A stretch of DNA of 64,000 bases from Chloroflexota bacterium (GCA_028875185.1 JAPPFH010000110.1:1-64000); one strand, 5' to 3'. Numbered from the stretch's first letter, positions 53,082 to 63,211 are shown. Numbers and translations: made by a program. The notes: generated from the letters alone by a model not told the origin.

Positions 53082-55789
53082 TTCTGCTGCTCGACTGGCT
53101 GTCGCGCGAGGGGCATATAATTTTTGCCTGGTGGCTGTGGATGACGCTGGCGGGCGCCGCCGTATTCCCGCTATGCCTGCGACTGCTCGGCGGCCTGCCA
53201 GACCGGGGATACACGCTGGCGCGCGCGCTGGGTTTGATGCTTACGACCTTCATTTTCTGGCTGCTCGCCAGTTTCGGCTTGCTCGATAATTCGGCGGGCA
53301 GCATCGCGCTATCGTGGCTCATTCTGCTTGTCTTCTCCTTAGCGCTTTTTGAACGCTTTGGCGAACGAGACTCATTCGCAAACTGGTGGCGCGAGAACCG
53401 CGGGCTCATCGTATCGTCCGAATTGCTCTTCATTGTTTTGTTCTTCGGCTGGGCGCTATTTCGCGCGCACCAGAACGATATCACCGCCACCGAAAAGCCG
53501 ATGGAGCTCGCCTTCTTCAGCGCGGCGCAACGCAGCAGCGCCTTCCCGCCAAACGATCCCTGGATGTCGGGTTACGCCATCAGCTATTACTATATGGGTT
53601 ATGTCATGTGGGCGGCGCTTTCCACCTTAAGTGGCGTGGCAAGCACCATCGGATTCAATTTGACCGTCGCCTCGCTGTTCGCGCTTGCCGGGTTGAGCGC
53701 ATTCGGCCTGGCTTATAATCTGGTTCGCTCGGTCACTCGCGAAGCTGCAGAACGCATTGGCGCTTTAACCGGTCAGACGGCGGCAATCGCGACCGGCATC
53801 GTGGCGCTGGCGCTGCTGCTCCTAGTCGGCAATTTCCAGATGGTCTTCATCGAAGCGCCCTACCAAGCCCGGGCGGCGCCTCAATCCTACCTCGAGTACT
53901 GGGGCACGCAGGCGCGTTCCAACTTCAGCGACGGCGATTATGTTCAAGACAGTGAAGCCAAATTCAGCTTGCACTCGTCCACTTGGGATTACTGGTGGTG
54001 GTTCCGCGCCAGCCGAGTCGTTACTGACTACGACCTAGATGGCGATCCCATTGGCACGCAGCCAATTGCGGAATTCCCCGCCTTTAGTTTCATCCTCGGC
54101 GACAATCACCCGCATGTGCTCGCGCTTCCCTTCGTCTTGATGGCAATCGGCATGATGCTGAATTTGACGCTTTTGCGGCGCGCGCCCGCCATTAGCGAAA
54201 TCTTGCTCTATGGCTTGGCAATTGGCGGCTTGACCTTTCTCAACGCCTGGGACGGGCCGATTTATCTAGTCGGGTTGGTCGGCGCCGAAGCGCTGCGCCG
54301 GCTGCTGACGAGTGACAGCGGCGCGCTAACGAAGCCGGATTGGCTTGGTCTGGCGCGTTTTGGCGCGACAGTTGCGCTGGTCGCGTTTGTCGCTTACCTG
54401 CCCTACTTCGTCGGATTCCGATCGCAAGCCGGTGGCATATTGCCGAATCTGCTGCATCCGACTTTGTTTCGTCGCTTCTTCCTCATGTTCGGACCCTTGA
54501 TTGTCCTTGTAGGCGCATATCTTTTGGTTGAGGCCTGGCGCGGTCATAAAGCGCATCGTCTGAACTGGCGCCTCGCTCTCAAGGCCAGCGGAATTATCTT
54601 GATTTCCCTGGCGGCTTTGACGATTGCGCTAGGTATCATGATTGGGCATTTCACCCGCGCTACGGCAGAATCCAGCGCGCTGATTGGACAACTACTTCAG
54701 CGCAGGATTGAATTCGGCTTGACCTCAGTCATCCTCCTCCTGGGCATTGTGATCGTGCTGGCGCGCGTTTTTCCCGCCCGCCGTCAAGCCATCGCCGAGG
54801 CCAACGTGGCGATCAGCTGGATCAAGTATCCGAGCGCAACTGGCTTTGTCTTGCTCTTGATCGGCATGGGGCTGGCGCTGACCTTATTCCCCGAATTTCT
54901 CTATCTGAAAGACAACTTCGGCGTCCGCATCAATACCGTATTCAAATTCTATTATCAGGCCTGGGCATTATGGAGCCTCGCAGGCGCCTACGCCGCATAC
55001 AGCATCATGGCGGATGAAAGCAGGCCTCGGCCGCATCGTCTAGTCCGCTTGGGATTCGCATTCGCCCTGGCGCTAAGCCTTGGGGCGGGATTGATCTACA
55101 GCATTGAGGGCGTCTACCACCGCGCGCGCATTGAAACCGGACGCCAGCGCCACCTGGATACGCGACATTACACGCCGCCGGAGGGATGGGATAATGCGAT
55201 TCGACGCGTCGCCGAAGGCGAATCGGTCGAGCCGGGCGCGGTATTGTTCTCCAACGGCAAATTGATCCATGCCGCCGAACAAGACTTGCTTCGCGCGAAT
55301 CACGAGGGAATCATCATCTATGACCGCAAAGCCTTGACCATCGCGGAACCGCTAAGCCTTGACGGCGCAAAGGGATTGCTGGACCGCGATGATCAGGCTG
55401 TCATCAACTGTCTTAGCGACTTGGTCGGGCGAGCGGATGTCGTGGTCGCCGAGGCTGTTGGCGATCCGTACCGCATCGAGTACGGGCGCGTTGGCACGCT
55501 GGCGGGGATTCCAATCGTGCTCGGCTGGGAGAATCACGAACGGCAGTGGCGCGGCGATTCATACGCCGCGATCGCCGGCACGCGCGCCCAGGATATCAAG
55601 CGCTTGTTCACCGCCTCCGATATGATTGACATCGACGATATAATCAAGCGCTATGACATCAGTTATATTTTGTTTGGCGCGTCGGAACGGCAGCGATATG
55701 GCGAATTTGGCGAAGAGAAGTTCCTCAATCAGCTGCCCGTCGTCTGCCAATCCGGGCGCTCGCGAATCTATTATTCCGGCAATCGCTGA
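53078..55789 (+). CDS. DUF2298 (Chlor_Arch_YYY) membrane protein
   Basis: 903 residues, overlapping the previous stop by 4 bases (ATGA). ISYYYMGY and later GDNHPHVLALPF are the counterparts of NYYYFGY and GDLHAHM in the previous protein, so this is a second, unfused copy of the same family. About 20 hydrophobic helices. A C-terminal soluble part ends DISYILFGASERQRYG, matching the end of the fused protein. Duplication of the DUF2298 unit within one operon is evident. Confidence 0.78.
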   Translation: MILLLDWLSREGHIIFAWWLWMTLAGAAVFPLCLRLLGGLPDRGYTLARALGLMLTTFIFWLLASFGLLDNSAGSIALSWLILLVFSLALFERFGERDSFANWWRENRGLIVSSELLFIVLFFGWALFRAHQNDITATEKPMELAFFSAAQRSSAFPPNDPWMSGYAISYYYMGYVMWAALSTLSGVASTIGFNLTVASLFALAGLSAFGLAYNLVRSVTREAAERIGALTGQTAAIATGIVALALLLLVGNFQMVFIEAPYQARAAPQSYLEYWGTQARSNFSDGDYVQDSEAKFSLHSSTWDYWWWFRASRVVTDYDLDGDPIGTQPIAEFPAFSFILGDNHPHVLALPFVLMAIGMMLNLTLLRRAPAISEILLYGLAIGGLTFLNAWDGPIYLVGLVGAEALRRLLTSDSGALTKPDWLGLARFGATVALVAFVAYLPYFVGFRSQAGGILPNLLHPTLFRRFFLMFGPLIVLVGAYLLVEAWRGHKAHRLNWRLALKASGIILISLAALTIALGIMIGHFTRATAESSALIGQLLQRRIEFGLTSVILLLGIVIVLARVFPARRQAIAEANVAISWIKYPSATGFVLLLIGMGLALTLFPEFLYLKDNFGVRINTVFKFYYQAWALWSLAGAYAAYSIMADESRPRPHRLVRLGFAFALALSLGAGLIYSIEGVYHRARIETGRQRHLDTRHYTPPEGWDNAIRRVAEGESVEPGAVLFSNGKLIHAAEQDLLRANHEGIIIYDRKALTIAEPLSLDGAKGLLDRDDQAVINCLSDLVGRADVVVAEAVGDPYRIEYGRVGTLAGIPIVLGWENHERQWRGDSYAAIAGTRAQDIKRLFTASDMIDIDDIIKRYDISYILFGASERQRYGEFGEEKFLNQLPVVCQSGRSRIYYSGNR

Positions 55790-55805
55790 GCGGGGCCCGT
55801 CTTAA

Positions 55806-57827
55806 TTGATTGCCGATGCTTTTGAAGAGCCAGGGAAATCAGTGATAGCGGACGATAATCCAAAGCCAATTGACCAGGAATCAGCGCCTGCGCTTGACGC
55901 TGCCGAGCGCATCGATACCAAGCCAAGCGTATCGATTGAAGCCTTGGCATATTTGGGCTTGGCGCTTGTCACTATGATCCTCCGCCTCAGCGACCTGGAT
56001 ACCGTGCCTATTTCCGAATTCGAAGCGAAAGGCGCCTTGCACGCTTGGCACACGATCGAAGACGATGCGCCCGGCGCCTTCACGCCGTCGAGCAGCCCAT
56101 TGACCTATCTTGCGCAATTGACATCCTTTTCGCTGCTTGGTGCGAGCGAGTTCACGGCTCGAATCGGCGCGGCAATCGCTGGCATGGCGCTGGCGTTTAC
56201 GCCGCTGCTGTTCCGCGAGAATTTAGGCAAGACCAGAACCTTCGTTTGGGCGGCGCTGCTATCGCTGCTGACCATCCCGATCGTGGCATCGCGGATTGCC
56301 GACGGCGTCTCCTTCATGATGCTCTTCGCCATTCTGGCGATCTGGCTAGTCCGGCGCTATTGGTATTCCAGGCGGCAAAGCGATGCCTTTTTGGCAATTG
56401 CGAGCATCACTTTCATGCTGCTGCTGTCCAGCCCAAGGGGCATTCCGATGCTGGCGGTCATGCTGGCGGCCGGCTGGCTGGCTGTCTGGCGGACGGCGCT
56501 CAGCGCCCCGCAGCGTCTGGGCTTGCCGGGCGATGACATCTTGCAGCTTGCCCTAAGACGGCTGCGAGAATTCCCGGTCGCCCAAGCGGCATTCATTCCC
56601 ATTCTCATCGTTTTCTTGACGGCGACCATGTTCATGTTGAATCCGGCCGGCTTGAGCACTGTGAGCGAGCTGGTCAACCAAGCTGTCAGCGGCTTGACTC
56701 AAAGCGATAGCCCGGATGGGACAGGCCTCGGCTTCATCACGCTCGTCGCTTACGAGCCCTTGCTCATCATTTATGCGCTCGGCGGCGCCTGGCTTCTATG
56801 GAAAAAAGGCGATATTACCTACATCGATCGTTTTGCCGCCGCCTGGGCCGCCATCGGCGCGCTCGGATTGCTGCTCTATCCCGGCGCCATGGCAACGGAC
56901 GCGATGTGGGTTGTGGCGCCGCTGTCGCTTTTGGCGAGTTATGGCATAACGCAACTAATGGTCGATCGGCGCGTCGTCATTCTCTGGGCGGCAGCCGAAG
57001 ACGATGCCGACGACAGCGCGCTGTATTCGCCGCGATATCGCTGGGTCAAATGGACGATCTCGGCTGGCGTGTTGATGTTCCTGCTAATCCTTGCCGTGCA
57101 GTTTATGCAGGTAGCGCGGCTGCTGCTGGCGCTGCCCGCTGGAACCACCTTCGCCGAGCTGTTTCCCTTGCTGTTTGAGCCGGCGCAGATAAGGCTGCTG
57201 CAAGGCGCGGGCTTGCTCGTTCTGACGGCGATCATATCGCTGATCGTCTTTCTGCTGACAGCCAATTTCTGGGGCTTGGGCACCTGCCTGCAAGGCATAG
57301 GACTTGGCTTTTTTTGGCTGATGCTGCTCTCCGGGATAGGCGGCGCCTGGAATGGCAACATAGCCAAAGCGGCGGATCCGCGTCATTTGTGGCGGCAGCG
57401 CGCCGTATCCGAAGACGCCTATCTATTGCGTGATACGCTCTTTGAATTGGCGGACCGCGCGACATCCGGTTTCCCCGAATTGGAGATTTTCATTGTGCGC
57501 GATGAAGACGGGATCATTCGCAACGACGGACTAATCGCCTGGTTCGCGCGCGACTTTCCCAAGGCGCGCTTCGTCAACAGTCCGGCAGAGGCAGCCGGGG
57601 AAGGAATCGTTTTGACGGCGCAGCCGGATCAAGAGCCTGAAACGCTAGGCGGCGATTATGTCGGCCAGCGATTCCTGCTGCAGCGATCCTGGTCATTCAC
57701 CGAATTAGGCTTGTGGGATCTGCCCGCCTGGTGGTCGCAAGGTCGCCTTCGCGATGGCATACTGAAAGACGACGTCGTCATGCTATGGTTGCGCCAAGAT
57801 GTATATGATGGAATTCGAACCTCCTAA
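55806..57827 (+). CDS. GT39-like multi-pass membrane protein
   Basis: 673 residues from TTG 55806; GTG 55842, behind an AGGG, is a credible alternative, as no early ATG exists. A soluble N-terminal tail of about 40 residues precedes around 11 helices. The external loop reads SEFEAKGALHAWHTIED, which occupies the place of the GT39 acidic motif. C-terminal external region contains FIVRDEDGIIRNDGLIAWFA. Likely another glycosyltransferase or flippase-like partner of the two DUF2298 proteins. Confidence 0.65.
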   Translation: MIADAFEEPGKSVIADDNPKPIDQESAPALDAAERIDTKPSVSIEALAYLGLALVTMILRLSDLDTVPISEFEAKGALHAWHTIEDDAPGAFTPSSSPLTYLAQLTSFSLLGASEFTARIGAAIAGMALAFTPLLFRENLGKTRTFVWAALLSLLTIPIVASRIADGVSFMMLFAILAIWLVRRYWYSRRQSDAFLAIASITFMLLLSSPRGIPMLAVMLAAGWLAVWRTALSAPQRLGLPGDDILQLALRRLREFPVAQAAFIPILIVFLTATMFMLNPAGLSTVSELVNQAVSGLTQSDSPDGTGLGFITLVAYEPLLIIYALGGAWLLWKKGDITYIDRFAAAWAAIGALGLLLYPGAMATDAMWVVAPLSLLASYGITQLMVDRRVVILWAAAEDDADDSALYSPRYRWVKWTISAGVLMFLLILAVQFMQVARLLLALPAGTTFAELFPLLFEPAQIRLLQGAGLLVLTAIISLIVFLLTANFWGLGTCLQGIGLGFFWLMLLSGIGGAWNGNIAKAADPRHLWRQRAVSEDAYLLRDTLFELADRATSGFPELEIFIVRDEDGIIRNDGLIAWFARDFPKARFVNSPAEAAGEGIVLTAQPDQEPETLGGDYVGQRFLLQRSWSFTELGLWDLPAWWSQGRLRDGILKDDVVMLWLRQDVYDGIRTS

Positions 57828-57899
57828 AATTGAGGATGTTGGCGGTACTATGTGTACATGAGGGAGTGTCCAAGGAGCGCCGGCAGCAGGATTGCAAAC

Positions 57900-58505
57900 A
57901 TGACAGAGAATCGAAGACAAAGCCACACTGAGATTGACGCGATAATTGAACGCGCGCTCGCTGGCGATCAGATCGGATACGCCGATCTCTATGATCGCTA
58001 TGCTGCCAGCCTGTACCGGCTGTGCTATAGCCTGTTGATGAATGAACAAGATGCGGAAGATATTCTGCAAGAATCATTTCTTTACGCCTTCAAGAATCTA
58101 CATCGCTTTGACTCGCGCAAGGCTTCCCTGAAGACCTGGCTCTACACGATCGCTGTGAGCCGCTGCCGCAACACCTACCGCCGCAAACGCTTCCTCACGG
58201 TCGATATCAGTCAGTGGCTGGGCTTGGAATTGCGAGCGCCGTCCTCGGAAGCGCCGGAAGCGGCTGTAATACGCCGAGACGCCAACGAATCCATCACACG
58301 GGCGCTGCAAGATTTGTCGCCGCGTCTGCGCGAGGCGATCGTGCTGCGTTATGGCCAAGGCATGACTTATCGCGAAATCTCCGAGGTGATGGGCTGCCCG
58401 CAAAAGACAGCTGAAAGCCGCGTCCGCCTGGGGCACCAGCGATTGAAACAATCTTTGCAGCCGGTGGGCATGGGGCTGCTGGAAGAGCTTCTGAGCGTTC
58501 ACTAG
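57900..58505 (+). CDS. ECF-type RNA polymerase sigma factor
   Basis: 201 residues from ATG 57900 with AGGA about 9 bases upstream; an earlier GTG/ATG pair (57852/57858) is possible. Region 2 reads DLYDRYAASLYRLCYSLLMNEQDAEDILQESF, region 4 ALQDLSPRLREAIVLRY followed by GMTYREISEVMGCPQKTAESRV. Group IV sigma factor, normally held by an anti-sigma protein; the next gene encodes a membrane-anchored candidate. Embedded in the glycan run, it may respond to envelope stress. Confidence 0.93.
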   Translation: MTENRRQSHTEIDAIIERALAGDQIGYADLYDRYAASLYRLCYSLLMNEQDAEDILQESFLYAFKNLHRFDSRKASLKTWLYTIAVSRCRNTYRRKRFLTVDISQWLGLELRAPSSEAPEAAVIRRDANESITRALQDLSPRLREAIVLRYGQGMTYREISEVMGCPQKTAESRVRLGHQRLKQSLQPVGMGLLEELLSVH

Positions 58506-58532
58506 ACAATCGCTGGAGACGTTAAAGGCACG

Positions 58533-59063
58533 ATGGTCCGGTTCAAGTATCGCTACTGCAAGGTATTCATGGCGCGCTTCGTCAGCGGCGATCTCTCGCC
58601 GGCGGCAAGGCGGCGCGTCGGGCGATACATAGACGAATGTGAAGATTGCCGGCGGGAATACAGGCGGCATAGGGAATTCGCCCGAAGGCTGGAGCGCAAC
58701 TTGCCAGCGCTGGGCGCGCCCAACGCGAAGCGCCTGGACGAGCTCTGGTCATCGCTGCAATCTGAGCTTCAGACGCCGGCGGCGCAGACGATGAGGATAT
58801 CCGATTTCGCGTCGCCGCAGAGCATGCAAGTCGGTTACGGATTGGTCATGCTGGCGATATCGATTGCGCTGCTGCTGCCTATGGTAATTGGATTTCAAGC
58901 CTCGCTTTCGCCGGTGGATTTGCCCCGAGCGCCACTTGGATTCAGCAGCGAATCGACGCGGCACGCGCATCAGGCGAACAAGCCCTCGATTATTGCGACA
59001 GCGCAGCCGGGCGCTCGAGGCGGCCTTCCAATGTTGCACAACACGCCGGCGCCGCATCGCTGA
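58533..59063 (+). CDS. Putative membrane-anchored anti-sigma factor
   Basis: 176 residues. N-terminal soluble part with RRVGRYIDECEDCRREY, the position of the zinc-binding anti-sigma (ZAS) motif H-x3-C-x2-C. Here the expected His is Tyr, so canonical zinc binding may be lost or altered. One transmembrane helix follows (VGYGLVMLAISIALLLPMVI, about 106-125) and a short external tail of about 50 residues. Directly downstream of the ECF sigma gene, the usual arrangement for sigma/anti-sigma pairs. Confidence 0.72.
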   Translation: MVRFKYRYCKVFMARFVSGDLSPAARRRVGRYIDECEDCRREYRRHREFARRLERNLPALGAPNAKRLDELWSSLQSELQTPAAQTMRISDFASPQSMQVGYGLVMLAISIALLLPMVIGFQASLSPVDLPRAPLGFSSESTRHAHQANKPSIIATAQPGARGGLPMLHNTPAPHR

Positions 59064-59104
59064 GCGCTCTGCCTGAATCAACCTGATATGGTCGAAGACA
59101 AGGC

Positions 59105-62100
59105 ATGATAACCTCTCCCAATCAGCAGGAAGACAATGCCTTGGGTCGCTTTCTATCCCTGCGTCTGCCCCTGAACCGGGAGCTGGCTGTCTACATCGCT
59201 ATTTTCTTGTTAGCGGTCTTCACGCGATTCCATATGCTGGACGACCGCGTCATGAGCCACGACGAGAGCCTCCACACCCGCTTCTCTTACAATCTGTACA
59301 AGGACGGCAACTTTCAGCATACACCCTTGATGCACGGTCCGGTGCTGTTTCACGCGACGGCGCTTTCGTTTTATCTCTTCGGCGACAGCGACTTTTCGGG
59401 CCGCATATACACTGCGCTGTTGGGTGTCATCATGGTGATATTTCCCACCCTGCTGCGCAAGTGGCTGGGCCGCTGGGGCGCCATGTTTGCCGCGTTCTTG
59501 CTGCTGATTTCGCCGCTCTTGCTCTATTACAATCGCTATATCCGTCATGATACGCCGTCCATTCTCTTCGGCATGATCATGGCGTACTGCATATTGATGT
59601 ACCTTGACGGGTCGCCGCGTTTTCGCCGGCGCGCCTTCTGGCTCTATCTCTTCGCCGCCGCCATGATTCTCAATCTGGGCTCGAAAGAAACAGCTTTCAT
59701 CTATATCGCGATCTTTGGCAGCTTCCTGCTCATCTTCTTTTTAGTTCGCCTGGCTCAGCAGCGTTATCGTGTGCGCGGAAAGCCGATATTCAATTCGGTC
59801 GTGCTCGGTATCCTGCTCGGTGGTGTAATGACATTGGGCATGTACACCGTCGTCGACGTGATACCAGTCGAGATTGTGCCGGGGCGCGGCGCCAATTGGG
59901 CTGATCTCACCGATCTTGAACGTAGCAGCTGGATCAATTGGATGGCGCTATCGGCGCTTGGCGCTGTATTCGTATTGGTATCGACAGCGCTTTATGCCTT
60001 TCGCGATCGTCCCCGGCGCATTCCCCGCCGCGAAGTCTCCGTCATTCTGTTGATCGCCGCAATCACTGCTGGCAGCCTGCTATTCATTGAAGAACTTTCC
60101 CACGTTGCGGCGCCGGCGGAAGCCGTGGAACCGTCCGACCCATTCGCGGACAGCAGCGAGAATGTCGCGGGAAGCCAAGGCGCCTCGATTCGCTGGGCGC
60201 CCGGCTTGGCTCTTTGGCTATTTGCAATCGCAGCCGCCATTTACCTGATCCGCGATGCGCGGCGCGCGACCCGATCCGGCGATAAACTTTCGGCGGATAA
60301 GCCAGAGGGCGGCGGGCTTTGGGCTTTCCTCTATCAATTCCCCGAAGTCGATTTCATTGTCTTAATCGTCACACTGATATTGCCCTGGACGACTGCGCTC
60401 TTCGTCCGCATGATGGGCGGCTCCAGCGCAGCCTACGCTGGCTTGGCTGAGTCCTTGCCGGATGGCTTGTACCAGTTGCTGGCGAGCCTGCCAAACCTGG
60501 GGTCGGTTGGGGAAGTTGGGCAGTTTCTGGTTGGCGCCTTCGCATTTGCGCCACTCATTTTAATCTCGATAGCCCTCGGTTTGGCTTGGAACTGGAAACG
60601 CTGGCTGGTCTGTGCCGCCATTTTTCACATCATTTTCGCCTTTTTCTTCACCAGCGTTTTCACCAATATCGCCGGCTTGGGCACGGGCATGATCTACAGC
60701 CTGGGCTATTGGCTTGAGCAGCAAGGCGTCCGGCGCGGCAGTCAACCGCAGTATTATTACCTGCTCATTATTTTGCCGACCTATGAATTCCTGCCCATCA
60801 TCGGCAGCGTCAGCGCCATGTTCGCCGGCGTAACCTGCTTCTGGAAATCGCGCCGCGATCGAATCGTTAAAGGCGAGATTCTCCGCCGCGAGCAAGCCGA
60901 TGCCGCTACGGAAACTGCGCGCGAACTGGCGAGCGAAAACGCGAACGCGGATGCGGCGCAAGCAAATGAAACGAACACGCGAGACCAGCAGACTGACATC
61001 GACGATGCGGACGAGCTGCTGAGCCAGCCTTCGGGCGAGGCGACAGACGCGGAAGCTGACCTTGCCGACGAAGACAAGCTCGGACGCCTGCCCTTCCTGC
61101 TGCTGCTCGCTTGGTGGGCGGTGCTCAACCTTGTTGGTTATTCGCTCGCCGGGGAGAAGATGCCCTGGCTCGGCACCCATTTGACCACACCGATGATCCT
61201 GATAACAGCTTGGTATTTTGGCGGTGTGCTTTCGCGTGTCGACACGACACAGTTCCGCGCGCGCGGCTGGCTGGCGCTGCTGCTCATGCCCGCATTTGTC
61301 ATCAGCCTGGCGCAAGTCTTGGGCGCCTTCATCGCCGGCAACCCGCCTTTCGCCGGGCTGGAACAGGTTCAGCTGGGGCGCACCTATGCCTGGCTGGCCT
61401 CCCTCTTCCTCACGGTCGGTTTGGGCTATCTGCTTTTGCGTCTGGCGCGCTTGACCAGTTGGATGCATATCCGGCGGCTCGGCGCCGCGGCCGTCTTTGG
61501 CATACTGAGCCTGCTGACCTTACGGGCGGCTTGGATGGCGTCCTTCATCAACTATGACCTGCCGACCGAGCTGCTGGTCTATGCGCATGCCGCCCCCGCC
61601 GTCAAATGGGTGCTGGATGACATTGAAGAAATGAGCCTGCGGATGACCGACGGCAAAGAAATGCGATTCGCCTACGACGACGAAGTCTCCTGGCCCTATA
61701 GCTGGTATTTCCGCGATTACGGCGACGCTGTATTCGTTGGCGGAAACCCCACCTTGCAGAATACGCAAGACGCCGTATTTGTCGTGGTCGGCGCCGGGCA
61801 TCGCGGCGATGTCGAGCCTTTGCTCGAAGATCATTACATGCGGCGCGATCATATGCGCATGTGGTGGCCGATGCAAGAATACTTCAACTTGACACCGCAG
61901 CGGATCATCAACGCGCTGGACTTTTCGCCGGCGAACGAAAACGCGGCGGCGCTGCGCCGAGGCATATTCGATATTTGGTGGTCGCGCGATTATGACCAAT
62001 ATGGCGAGGCGACCGGCAAAGACTTCTCTTTGACCAACTGGCCCGTTTCCGACCGTATGCACATATATGTCCGCAAGGACTTCGCTTCCAAGATCTGGGA

Positions 62101-63058
62101 ATACGGCATCGGCGATGGAGAAGTGCCTAGCAATATCCCGACTGAAATCAACCAATGCGCCGCCAACTGGCAGCAGATTAACCCGATTCTTTCGTTTGAC
62201 ACATCGGTCCAATCTCTCAGGAATCCTTTGGGCATGTCGGCTGCCGCCGGCTACGTCGCCATCGCTGATGAAAACGCCAATCTCGTCCATGTATTCACCA
62301 GCGATGGCGAACATATTCGCAGCTTGGGCGCCGGCGGCGCGCTCGCATTCAATCGACCGAACAGCGCGCTTTTGCTGCCAGGCGGTGATTTGCTGGTGGT
62401 CGATACCTGGAATTACCGCATACTGCGAATCGGCGCGGATGAGGCTGAAAGGGTGGCTTGGGGCGCCGCCGGCGAATTCGGTTTTGACGCGCCAGCCGAG
62501 CCGTCCGATGGCTTCTGGGGACCGCGAGACGCTGCGGTTTACGATACAGATCGGGTCTTCATCGCCGACACTGGCAACAAGCGCATCCGCGTGTACGCGC
62601 TTGAGGGCGCCGACGCGCTCTATCAGTACGATATCGGCAGCGGCGGCAGCGGACCCGGCGAGCTCGACGAGCCGAGCGGACTGGCCATCCACAGCGACGG
62701 GCGTCTTTTCGTCGCCGACACCTGGAATCGCCGAATCGCCGTATTTGACGTCAGCGGCGCGCACATCACGAACTTCCGCGTCCGCGGCTGGTACAACACG
62801 ACATTCAACCGGCCGTATCTGGCATTAGACGAAGCAAGCGACATGCTCTACGTCAGCGACCCGGACGGAAGGCGAATCCTGGTATATTCGACTGGCGGCG
62901 ACTGTATCGGCTCTTTCGCCGAAGCGGGCGAAAACGGCGCGCTCGGGCAATTTACAGATATCGGCGGCATCGCTGTTGACGAAGCGGGCTTTGTTTACGT
63001 CAGCGATTCAAATGCGGGAGAAGTGTTCAAATTCGAGCCCTTCCCCAGGGGCCAATAG
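59105..63058 (+). CDS. TIGR03663-like giant membrane protein with C-terminal NHL propeller
   Basis: 1317 residues. The N-terminal half is a GT39-like membrane domain: MSHDESLHTRFSYNLYKDG, then HTPLMHGPVLFH and LYYNRYIRHDTPSILFG, a pattern typical of the TIGR03663 proteins found in Chloroflexota and archaea. A Glu/Ala/Asp-rich cytoplasmic insert (about 595-655) splits the helices. The last 280 residues are NHL-type repeats with VVDTWNYRILRIG, IADTGNKRIRVYAL, VADTWNRRIAVFD and VSDPDGRRILVYST, forming an external six-bladed-like propeller. The propeller may bind glycan or protein at the surface. Last gene of the run. Confidence 0.78.
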   Translation: MITSPNQQEDNALGRFLSLRLPLNRELAVYIAIFLLAVFTRFHMLDDRVMSHDESLHTRFSYNLYKDGNFQHTPLMHGPVLFHATALSFYLFGDSDFSGRIYTALLGVIMVIFPTLLRKWLGRWGAMFAAFLLLISPLLLYYNRYIRHDTPSILFGMIMAYCILMYLDGSPRFRRRAFWLYLFAAAMILNLGSKETAFIYIAIFGSFLLIFFLVRLAQQRYRVRGKPIFNSVVLGILLGGVMTLGMYTVVDVIPVEIVPGRGANWADLTDLERSSWINWMALSALGAVFVLVSTALYAFRDRPRRIPRREVSVILLIAAITAGSLLFIEELSHVAAPAEAVEPSDPFADSSENVAGSQGASIRWAPGLALWLFAIAAAIYLIRDARRATRSGDKLSADKPEGGGLWAFLYQFPEVDFIVLIVTLILPWTTALFVRMMGGSSAAYAGLAESLPDGLYQLLASLPNLGSVGEVGQFLVGAFAFAPLILISIALGLAWNWKRWLVCAAIFHIIFAFFFTSVFTNIAGLGTGMIYSLGYWLEQQGVRRGSQPQYYYLLIILPTYEFLPIIGSVSAMFAGVTCFWKSRRDRIVKGEILRREQADAATETARELASENANADAAQANETNTRDQQTDIDDADELLSQPSGEATDAEADLADEDKLGRLPFLLLLAWWAVLNLVGYSLAGEKMPWLGTHLTTPMILITAWYFGGVLSRVDTTQFRARGWLALLLMPAFVISLAQVLGAFIAGNPPFAGLEQVQLGRTYAWLASLFLTVGLGYLLLRLARLTSWMHIRRLGAAAVFGILSLLTLRAAWMASFINYDLPTELLVYAHAAPAVKWVLDDIEEMSLRMTDGKEMRFAYDDEVSWPYSWYFRDYGDAVFVGGNPTLQNTQDAVFVVVGAGHRGDVEPLLEDHYMRRDHMRMWWPMQEYFNLTPQRIINALDFSPANENAAALRRGIFDIWWSRDYDQYGEATGKDFSLTNWPVSDRMHIYVRKDFASKIWEYGIGDGEVPSNIPTEINQCAANWQQINPILSFDTSVQSLRNPLGMSAAAGYVAIADENANLVHVFTSDGEHIRSLGAGGALAFNRPNSALLLPGGDLLVVDTWNYRILRIGADEAERVAWGAAGEFGFDAPAEPSDGFWGPRDAAVYDTDRVFIADTGNKRIRVYALEGADALYQYDIGSGGSGPGELDEPSGLAIHSDGRLFVADTWNRRIAVFDVSGAHITNFRVRGWYNTTFNRPYLALDEASDMLYVSDPDGRRILVYSTGGDCIGSFAEAGENGALGQFTDIGGIAVDEAGFVYVSDSNAGEVFKFEPFPRGQ

Positions 63059-63134
63059 TGGCCAGCGCGGGCGCGCGGCCAGGTCATGCGCCAGCGGCCG
63101 CAAAAGGCACAAGACAGCCGCCCCGCCTCTCGCC

Positions 63135-63163
63135 TTGACGCCCGCGAGAATTACTGCTATATT
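63135..63163 (+). promoter_or_regulatory. Promoter of nusA
   Basis: TTGACG (63135-63140), 17-base spacer, TATATT (63158-63163). Start near 63170 gives a leader of about 105 bases that carries the hairpin at 63188-63206. Confidence 0.75.
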
Positions 63164-63187
63164 CTGGTCATAAGCAAGTGTTCGCAG

Positions 63188-63211
63188 AAGTGGGAGCCCC
63201 CCACTTTTCGT
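63188..63211 (+). promoter_or_regulatory. rimP-leader-like hairpin (attenuator) before nusA
   Basis: AAGTGGG (63188-63194) and CCCACTT (63200-63206) enclose AGCCC, followed by TTCGTTTT. The shape and the GTGGG/CCCAC core recall the rimP leader found upstream of rimP-nusA operons in many bacteria, thought to sense NusA. Here it lies 20-odd bases after the promoter and about 65 bases before nusA. Confidence 0.6.
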
